Shown here in pieces: positions 56,501 to 61,328 of a DNA stretch of 61,328 nucleotides. Position 1 is the first letter of the stretch. Each line of letters begins with the position of its first letter. Under the pieces are notes generated by a model. That model searched no databases, was not told the DNA's origin, and saw only the letters and a program-made list of their open reading frames with translations. The stretch covers positions 1 through 61,328 of the forward strand of contig JAHHHW010000088.1 in NCBI GenBank assembly GCA_019359115.1. Direction: 5' to 3'. This DNA is from Pelatocladus maniniholoensis HA4357-MV3. GTDB taxonomy: Bacteria > Cyanobacteriota > Cyanobacteriia > Cyanobacteriales > Nostocaceae. The position numbers were made by a program, and so were the translations under genes.

Positions 56501-57388
56501 AAAGACAAAATCACCAAAATAGTCGGAGTGGAACTTGTAAATGGCGACTCGCTCGACATTGAGCAGTTGCTGTACCTCTCTAGTTGTAGTCTGGAAAATA
56601 TTTTTTGAATCCATTGTCTGGCGAGTCTTTTCGCTGACGCGAGCTAATGCTTGCTGTTCGTTGCGAAAAATTAATGACTGCAAACTTAGCCTCAGTTCAG
56701 TCACAATCTGGTAGAGCAGGCTGATTTCCTGAGCTTCCCATTGGCGGGGATGGGAACATTGCTGCACCACCAATAAGCCAAATAATTTATCTTTAACGAA
56801 TATTGGCAAGCTGAGGCTAGCTTGCACCTGAAACTGGTTGAGCAGTTGACATTGGTAAGAAGTCAGACCTGTGTTGGCAATATCGTCAATTGCAATGAAC
56901 GGTTGTTGCTGATAGTCGTCTAGCTGGTTGGCTCCAAAGGCAATTATGGGTAAATATTCCTTCAGGGTGGGTGTATAACCATTGACTATCGACTCTGCTA
57001 AGACAACACCTTGGTTTTGACTCTTAATGTAGTATAAGAATACTCTTTCATTTTGTAAGTATTGCTGGACTTGAGTAACTACAGTTGTGAACAGAGTATC
57101 AATTGTTTCTGCCTGGCGCATTTGTTTAGCAATGGTAAATAACCAATCCAGACTAATAGAATCTTGGCTCCGGGCTGGTACACTACTGTTACTACTTCGC
57201 AATGATGAGTTACCAAAAGAAACAGGGTTGAATCTTGATTCTGATTGCTCTAAGTTCTGCATAGTTGCATTTTCATTTACATCGTCTAATTGATACAACT
57301 CTGGTGAATTGACATCCAGGCTTAAATCTTCAGTTTGTTCAGTAATTTCTTGGTTGTCTTGGGTATCACTTTTCATGAGTTGCTTCAT
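53516..57388 (-). CDS. soluble methyl-accepting taxis receptor with five GAF domains (PixJ-like)
   Basis: 1290 aa from ATG 57388; an ATG at 57487 would overlap cheW by 79 bp. No membrane helix. Five GAF domains (about 75-240, 245-425, 430-600, 605-775, 780-960) precede a HAMP-like stretch (about 1000-1050) and an MCP signalling domain with hairpin tip QTQLLALNASIEATRAGEFG and RGFSVVADEVRSLA. GAF2 (SSCYLEAF), GAF3 (TDCHLTTL) and GAF5 (NCYIDVL, C875) have Cys at the bilin site. GAF5 also has DHCF (845-848), the DXCF motif of blue/green photoreceptors. Predicted light-sensing receptor for phototaxis; chromophore binding is inferred. Confidence 0.9.
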   Translation of the reverse strand: MKQLMKSDTQDNQEITEQTEDLSLDVNSPELYQLDDVNENATMQNLEQSESRFNPVSFGNSSLRSSNSSVPARSQDSISLDWLFTIAKQMRQAETIDTLFTTVVTQVQQYLQNERVFLYYIKSQNQGVVLAESIVNGYTPTLKEYLPIIAFGANQLDDYQQQPFIAIDDIANTGLTSYQCQLLNQFQVQASLSLPIFVKDKLFGLLVVQQCSHPRQWEAQEISLLYQIVTELRLSLQSLIFRNEQQALARVSEKTRQTMDSKNIFQTTTREVQQLLNVERVAIYKFHSDYFGDFVFESKPLNLHSIVGQTWKDTYLQQHQGGRFRDNQPYVVDDVDDIIGGSSCYLEAFKNFEIKACAIAPIFVGQQLWGLLCAYEHSDSRHWLEDEIKLLTQFSSHLGVALQQIELLEEKIKTTKYKQSLPSIIQKMNSASYIDRTCEIAVQEVRQLLGVERVAIYKFRPDYFGDFIFESESGGWPKLVGSAWEDTYIQEHRGGRFCNNEPYVINNVYTAGLTDCHLTTLEYFGVKSCLIVAIKQGEKLWGLLSAFQHSNFKHWLEIDVTLLSGIAQQLGETLQNREYILQLETQATQMAKAAQIDHAVAQLIPKILQSQNLDTIFRITNQAVRLLLKCDRVAMYRYNVDGSGELVAESVTKGLDTWQQSYIAAVFANPEDLNRRRESTVVNNIYTSGHSPDAIENLEAIEVKAYVITPIFKGNNLWGLLGVYQSSEARSWTDVEVRALKQISVQIDVAMRQIDYIEQLQTTSQQLTKTAEREHLIGKTIDRIRQSLDLQKTFQTTAREIRNFMEVDRVALFKFDTASNYQNGETIAEDVRPGYISALAVKVTDHCFSKQMAEQYRKGRFCVINDIYQADIPNCYIDVLSQFQVRGNLVVPLLKGEELWGLFCIHQCSGPRYWQETDVEFVKQIAAQLNIAIQQGEYIKQLQHQSQQLAEAAYRDKSAKEQLQQEVIQLLTAVRPALAGNLTVRAPVTDTEVGTVADAYNNTISSLRQIVTQMQSAANQVTQICQGNGSAITKLAAQAQDQFQALEQALEQIQMMVSSTAAVKMNAQEVEAAVQQANQTVIAGDAAIDRTVDEMEEIRETVIETNHRLLRLSESSQKISKVVNLISGFTTQTQLLALNASIEATRAGEFGRGFSVVADEVRSLARQSANAATEIEELVQEIQLNTAEVSRAMEMGIQQVTSGTTVVNEARQNLNAIVNATTQISQRVTGITQTTQQQTQQCQLVTQIMTKVAAIANKTSKDSVTISGSFKELLTTAQDLQSKSEQFKVS

Positions 57389-57408
57389 GAATCGTGCAAT
57401 TGGAGAAT

Positions 57409-57957
57409 TTAAGGCTCTCTCTCCTGATGATTTTTCCATAAAGGGCAATGAATAATGGCTTGGAGGTCTAAGACAGCATCGCTGCACCCAGGTATAATTC
57501 CTTGGATCAGTGGTATGAGATCAGGTGTAAATAATCCAAATGGCACTACTTGGAGTTGCTCTAAGTCGTGTAATTCAATGTCGTTGACTTGTTGTACTGC
57601 AAGTCCAAGTGATTGGTGATTGATTTGAACCACTATGATTGTTATGGCAGTTGAAATTGGCTGCAATTGCAATAGGGATGAGTAACCAACAAAGTTGTTA
57701 AAATCCAACAGCCAAAGCATTTCCCCTCGCCAGTTGCATATTCCGATGATGCAATCGGGCATATCCGGAATAGGCAAAATTTCTGTCACATTTATTTGAA
57801 TAATTTTGGCGATTTGCTCTAAAGGTAACAGCACACTGTCTTGGATTCCTAAAGGGAAGCGGAGTAGACGCACTCTAGTGTCAGGGGGAAGTGGATCTAA
57901 TATCAACGCTTCCAGGCTGTTGGTTGCTATTAGCTGTGAGTCAGATGATTGCATCAT
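57409..57957 (-). CDS. CheW-like coupling protein (PixI-like)
   Basis: 182 aa from ATG 57957, which has AGGAGAT at 57961-57967. The longer frame from 58059 would overlap cheY. CheW fold: RVRLLRFPLGIQDSVLLPLE, CIIGICNWRGEMLWLLDFNN and LGLAVQQVNDIELHDLEQLQ. It joins the GAF receptor to CheA. Its stop is 20 bp before the preferred receptor start. Position (after CheY, before receptor) is that of pixI. Confidence 0.9.
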   Translation of the reverse strand: MMQSSDSQLIATNSLEALILDPLPPDTRVRLLRFPLGIQDSVLLPLEQIAKIIQINVTEILPIPDMPDCIIGICNWRGEMLWLLDFNNFVGYSSLLQLQPISTAITIIVVQINHQSLGLAVQQVNDIELHDLEQLQVVPFGLFTPDLIPLIQGIIPGCSDAVLDLQAIIHCPLWKNHQEREP

Positions 57958-57965
57958 TGCATCTC

Positions 57966-58349
57966 CTATACAGCAGTTAAGCGCAAGACTGTGTTTGTCA
58001 ATTCTTTTTGATCTACTGGTTTGGGGAGATAAGCATCCGCTCCTAGCATAGCGCCCCAAAGTTTGTCAACTTCTGTTCCCTTGGTCGAACAAATCACAAC
58101 TGGGATTTGTGAAGTATTAGTATGAGTCTTTAGTTCACGGCAAAGCTCAAAGCCACTCTGCCCAGGTAAAATGACATCGACAATTACCAGATCAGGTTTT
58201 TGTTGACTGAGCTTAATTCGAGCTTCTTCACAATTTGTGGCGCTGACTACTGATAGACCAGCTTGTCTAAGATAATGAGTCAGTACTTCAGTTTCTGTCA
58301 AACTATCTTCAACTAAAAGAACCGTGATCATATTTTTATTGTTATACAT
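57966..58349 (-). CDS. CheY-like response regulator (PixH-like)
   Basis: 127 aa from ATG 58349 (AGGA about 11 nt upstream); ATG 58331 (MITVLLVEDS) is also plausible. Receiver features are LLVEDSLTETEVL, phospho-acceptor Asp in LVIVDVILPGQSGFEL, conserved Thr/Ser in VVICSTKGTEVD, and YLPKPVD. Sits second in the operon, between the PatA-like regulator and CheW, 8 bp before cheW. Probably the output or phosphate-sink regulator for pilus-based motility. Confidence 0.9.
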   Translation of the reverse strand: MYNNKNMITVLLVEDSLTETEVLTHYLRQAGLSVVSATNCEEARIKLSQQKPDLVIVDVILPGQSGFELCRELKTHTNTSQIPVVICSTKGTEVDKLWGAMLGADAYLPKPVDQKELTNTVLRLTAV

Positions 58350-58572
58350 GACACCAAATTCCTGCAAATCCACACTCCTAGTCTTGAAGCCAATTAGCTT
58401 GAAATAATAGCTCAGGGGAAGCTCACCGTTAGCCTTCGACTTTGCTCAGGCTAAAATCCAAAATTCTCAATTCCTCGGATTTATCCGTGGGGTCAATCCA
58501 AAATCGTTCGACTGAGCGCTCACGACCAAGTCCAAAATCTAAAATCTAAAATCCAAAATCGTATGACCCCTA

Positions 58573-59763
58573 TTAAGCAGATAAGGGCGAAACTGGCAGA
58601 TATTGTCGCAAAGCAGATAACACCTTTCCCGGTTCGATTGGCTTTGCTAAAAACCCTGAAGAACCAACAATTTTTGCCCGCACCCGATCAACAATACCAT
58701 CACTGCTGGTAATAATAATTATCGGGATGTTTTTAAACGATGAAATACGGCGGATTTGAGCGCACACTTCATAGCCGTTTGCTACAGGCATGAGTAAATC
58801 CAAAAAAATCAAATCTGGTTTATGCTCTAGCAGCATTGGTAGTGCTTGTATGGAGTCTCTAATATTGATAAATCGATAGCCAGCAGGAGCAAGAATACGC
58901 CCCATCATCTCGCTATCAAATCGACTATCTTCGATATAAGCAATTAGAGAGCCAGTGACGGGCTTAACGTAGAAGTTGATGTCTCCAACGTGGGTTAATC
59001 CCATCATGCCTTGGTTAACATAAGGCATTATCGATTGCGTTAAAAGTAGTAGGGGTTGTCTTAACTTGGCAGCTAAATCTCTTAGTGTCCAATTACCATT
59101 GGCCATCGTGATCAGATTTTTGTAAACAGACTGTGAAGTATTTTGTTGCAGTCCTTCGTTATCCCAAATCACGGGAGCCAGATTAGGAGAGAAGCCAGCT
59201 AAACCAGCTTTTTGCCAGATTGTCCAAGCTTTTAATGCATGTTGCCAAGCTTGATCAAGCTGGAGGGAAACCAGTTTTGAGTCAATTAGCTCTTGTGGAA
59301 ATTTGCTGTAAGCAAGTTGCATTTCTCCATTTTGGCGAGGTAGGTGTACTGCCTGGATAATATCGAACAGAGTCTCTAAAATGTTTCCTCCGATAATTGC
59401 TGCTAATTTTGCTTGCGATATTTTTCCCTGTTTTACCTGATTTACTAAAGAACCATAATCCCAATTCTGAGGACGCTCTGTTTTTTGTTGGCACAAATCA
59501 GCTGCTAAATGTGGACAGTGTTGATGTAGTTGTCGATTCCAACGACGCAACGGATGTAATTCAGCAGCGCTCCAAATTAAACAACCTTGGTGAAAAAATA
59601 AACTCCATATAGCTGCTTGGTTGCCTGAAAAAGTAAAATCTAGCCGACCAGAAATTTGATCACGACTACAAATCTGAATATATTTTGCTAGATCATTGCT
59701 ATTTTCTATTTTGTAAATAGTTATTGGCAGATCTATTGACCTGACAGATGAAGGAGTCAACAT
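58573..59763 (-). CDS. PatA/PixG-type response regulator (PATAN domain plus receiver)
   Basis: 396 aa from ATG 59763 (an ATG at 59838 adds 25 hydrophobic residues and is less likely). The N-terminal DUF4388-related PATAN part shows QISGRLDFTFSGNQAAIWSL and FFHQGCLIWSAAELHPLRRW. A helical middle (about 90-255) follows, then a C-terminal receiver with SLIAYIEDSRFDSEMMG, DLIFLDLLMPVANGYEV, IIIITSSDG and FLAKPIE. PatA-type proteins control heterocyst pattern or pilus motors; here, as first gene of a taxis operon, it matches PixG. A spacer of ~220 bp with a (CCAAAAT) heptamer tract separates it from cheY. Confidence 0.9.
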   Translation of the reverse strand: MLTPSSVRSIDLPITIYKIENSNDLAKYIQICSRDQISGRLDFTFSGNQAAIWSLFFHQGCLIWSAAELHPLRRWNRQLHQHCPHLAADLCQQKTERPQNWDYGSLVNQVKQGKISQAKLAAIIGGNILETLFDIIQAVHLPRQNGEMQLAYSKFPQELIDSKLVSLQLDQAWQHALKAWTIWQKAGLAGFSPNLAPVIWDNEGLQQNTSQSVYKNLITMANGNWTLRDLAAKLRQPLLLLTQSIMPYVNQGMMGLTHVGDINFYVKPVTGSLIAYIEDSRFDSEMMGRILAPAGYRFINIRDSIQALPMLLEHKPDLIFLDLLMPVANGYEVCAQIRRISSFKNIPIIIITSSDGIVDRVRAKIVGSSGFLAKPIEPGKVLSALRQYLPVSPLSA

Positions 59764-60665
59764 TGTAAAAAATTTTATAGTTGAGATTAAGCTTATGTCT
59801 AGTTGCAGCCCCAGATATTTTGCATGAAAGTTATGCATGGAATTATTGATGTGATCCCATGCTGTATATACTCAGTTATTGATGTAGCTCAATAGTACTT
59901 ATCCCCGACAGGAGATAAGCTTAATTAAAACTCTATGATTATTGAATAGATGTATGGCACCCTTGTATTTTAATCACCTGGCACCCCTTACTCTAAGAGT
60001 TGTAAACTGCAATCTAGCCTTTAAATACAAATATAAGTCTACGGTAATCTGGTTTGATTTATGAACTTACTCATCAACAGAGGGAACAAATAATAGGGAA
60101 CAGATAATATCAAGAGTAGTGAGTTTTTTCAAAAATCAAATCTGATACAGAATATCAGAATATATAGTATATATCCAGAATCATATATTATCAATTACTA
60201 AGTAAATATTCAAGTGCATTTATATTAATTATCTTTTTAATGTCAGGCAATTATCAAGTTATCAACCAAGAATTAATTATAGAAAGCTATTGATATGTTT
60301 ACTTTGTACATTATTGAGTATTTCTAACAATAACTACTTCAAGTACTTAATGGTTTATAGTATCATAAATGACTTAAATTATAGAGTTTCTGAAGAATAC
60401 ACGTCACGTAATGAATAATCGTTGAAAAATAGGTATAAAATTTTTAAATTGTTGAGTATATTTATGTAAATAAATAGTAAATATATAGGAAAAAGTTTGC
60501 AAGATTGTGTCTATTAATACGATAACTTACTCTATATAATATAAATAGTGTTTTAGCTAAGTATCATTTTTGCGTTGTTTTCAATATGCGATCGCCAAAT
60601 TGATTAACTAACAATACTGCTCGGATAAGACCAATCGATTGACATTTAAACCCACCAGAGACGTG
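59764..60665. other. A/T-rich upstream region of the taxis operon
   Basis: About 900 bp with no reading frame above noise and very low G+C between 60070 and 60580. Contains one HIP1 site (GCGATCGC-like, GCGATCGCC at 60588). Likely holds the operon promoter(s) and possibly an unannotated RNA. No palindromic element is seen until MITE D copy 2. Confidence 0.45.
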
Positions 60666-60787
60666 AGACCTCTTGCAAAAGTCGAATGAACCCCCCTCAA
60701 TCCCCCCGTGAACGGGGGGAAGATTTAGTTCCCTAAGCGTTTACGCTTAGGGTTAGGGTGGGGTAAAAATATTTTTGCAAGAGGTCT
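60666..60787. mobile_element. MITE D, intact copy (122 bp)
   Basis: AGACCTCTTGCAAAAGTC and its inverse at the ends; GTG flanks both sides (3-bp duplication). Two internal hairpins: CCCCCCGTGAACGGGGGG and CCCTAAGCGTTTACGCTTAGGG. It is the empty-site reference for the composite at 43053-43874. Confidence 0.9.
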
Positions 60788-60960
60788 GTGATATATCGCG
60801 TCTGGTACAACCCCAAAATTATGATGAAAAATCCTATCTCTTGCAGTATTGGATTAACTAAGATCTTGCACCTGGCGACTAGAAGTCACTGCTGTCACAT
60901 ACATAACGCGTAGCGACCACCTACGTAGGTTTATAATCCTTGAATTTTCGTTAGTCCGCG

Positions 60961-61087
60961 TAGTACTCTGTCAAGTTTAAATTTATAGTATGGATAAGAA
61001 AGTTTGTAGTGAGGACTTAAGTCCTTATTTTTTAAGGCACGCGCATTACTTACTAAAAACCCTTAATTCAAACTTGACAAACTACTA
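60961..61087. mobile_element. MITE-like element J (TGTCAAGTTT ends)
   Basis: TAGTACTCTGTCAAGTTTAA at the left is inverted at the right (reads TAGTAGTTTGTCAAGTTTGA on the other strand). Inside is the palindrome AGGACTTAAGTCCT. 127 bp; no clear duplication. Confidence 0.7.
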
Positions 61088-61092
61088 GGCGA

Positions 61093-61157
61093 ACTTGGTT
61101 TGTGTAGCCGCGCAGGGTGAACATCGCTGTTGTTTTTTCAGAAATTGGGATGCTCTC
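61093..61157. repeat. F-end fragment, inverse of 11086-11150
   Basis: Reads ACTTGGTTTGTGTAGCCGCG through to GGGATGCTCTC. It is followed at 61158-61210 by A-type palindrome GTCGTCTTCAGACGAC and GCTATTAGCTAAGGGTTTAA. Confidence 0.72.
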
Positions 61158-61267
61158 GATTTATTTGAGTCGTCTTCAGACGACTTGTGCTATTAGCTAA
61201 GGGTTTAAGCTGTTCAGCATTTAAATTGGGTATAATAAAAAGCCGAATTCAGTAAAAAAATGGAATA

Positions 61268-61328
61268 ATGCCAGCAAAAAATCATTTAACTTCCCAGCAA
61301 ATAGAGAAACTACAAAAGGCTTTAAAAC
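61268..61328 (+). CDS. IS630-family transposase, 5' end only (cut by window edge)
   Basis: ATG at 61268 opens MPAKNHLTSQQIEKLQKALK, running off the window. This is the typical N-terminus of cyanobacterial IS630-type transposases (MPA-NHLT-xQ, then the helix-turn-helix). Only 20 codons are visible, so intactness cannot be judged. An IS630 enzyme duplicates TA, the duplication seen for element B at 1130/1445, so it is a possible source of transposase for such MITEs. Confidence 0.65.
   Translation, partial: MPAKNHLTSQQIEKLQKALK

Noticed and set aside
57389-57487. Upstream start for the taxis receptor
   Set aside because: Would overlap cheW by 79 bp and encodes no GAF-related sequence; ATG 57388 is non-overlapping.

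Overview
The window comes from a filamentous, almost certainly heterocyst-forming cyanobacterium of the Nostoc/Anabaena/Calothrix group. The HIP1 octamer GCGATCGC is everywhere. Intergenic spaces hold tandem heptamers (STRR type), 21-bp tandem repeats and many small palindromic or MITE-like elements. The gene content also fits: a PatA-type response regulator, a Pix-type taxis operon, a DevBCA-type exporter, an Hli protein, DUF1206, DUF2358 and a cyanobacterial PPOX flavoprotein. Both window edges cut into transposase genes.

Layout. 0-2 kb is a repeat-rich accessory patch with a transposase 5' end, a decayed gene and a triple-nested MITE. 2-20 kb holds housekeeping genes: an M48 protease, murA, tRNA-Leu(CAG), a SpoU rRNA methylase, a ThiF-like protein, hicBA, murT, cysE, a DUF790 nuclease, mtnP, a peptidoglycan-binding protein, a GAF histidine kinase and glcD. 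At 20-26 kb a Uma2 nuclease is followed by a TetR-devB-membrane protein-devC-devA operon; two near-identical 19-bp motifs upstream of tetR and of the membrane gene look like the TetR operator. 26-38 kb carries an SGNH hydrolase, miaA, gyrB, a 1.7-kb gene-free leader, sigA, hli, a gyrA/parC-type gene, a CheY-like regulator and a TPR protein. 38-43 kb is a MacAB-type exporter operon (adaptor, permease, ATPase) interrupted by a sixteen-copy 21-bp array. 43-46 kb has a four-level nested repeat and an Omp85 gene. 46-50 kb holds DUF2358, a GHL10 hydrolase, DUF1206 and a PPOX protein. 50-60 kb is a minus-strand taxis operon (PatA-like regulator, CheY, CheW, five-GAF chemoreceptor, CheA hybrid, CheW) with pixGHIJL gene order. 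The last 1.5 kb is gene-poor and ends in an IS630-type transposase start.

The most striking structural result concerns the small mobile elements. At 43.05-43.87 kb, removing the inferred insertions and one copy of each target duplication returns exactly 122 bp, the length of the intact copy at 60666-60787, and exactly 157 bp, the length of the intact copy at 14811-14967. At 1022-1457 the same procedure returns 121 bp, equal to the copy at 43211-43331. The order of insertion can therefore be read from the sequence. One element consists mostly of a 21-bp tandem array between 20-bp terminal inverted repeats with a 10-bp target duplication, which suggests that tandem arrays in this genome can be mobilised.

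The taxis receptor and a separate histidine kinase each carry a GAF domain with a DXCF motif plus a cysteine at the canonical bilin site, so both are candidate cyanobacteriochromes. Gene functions are from recognisable motifs and family resemblance only; no database search was possible.
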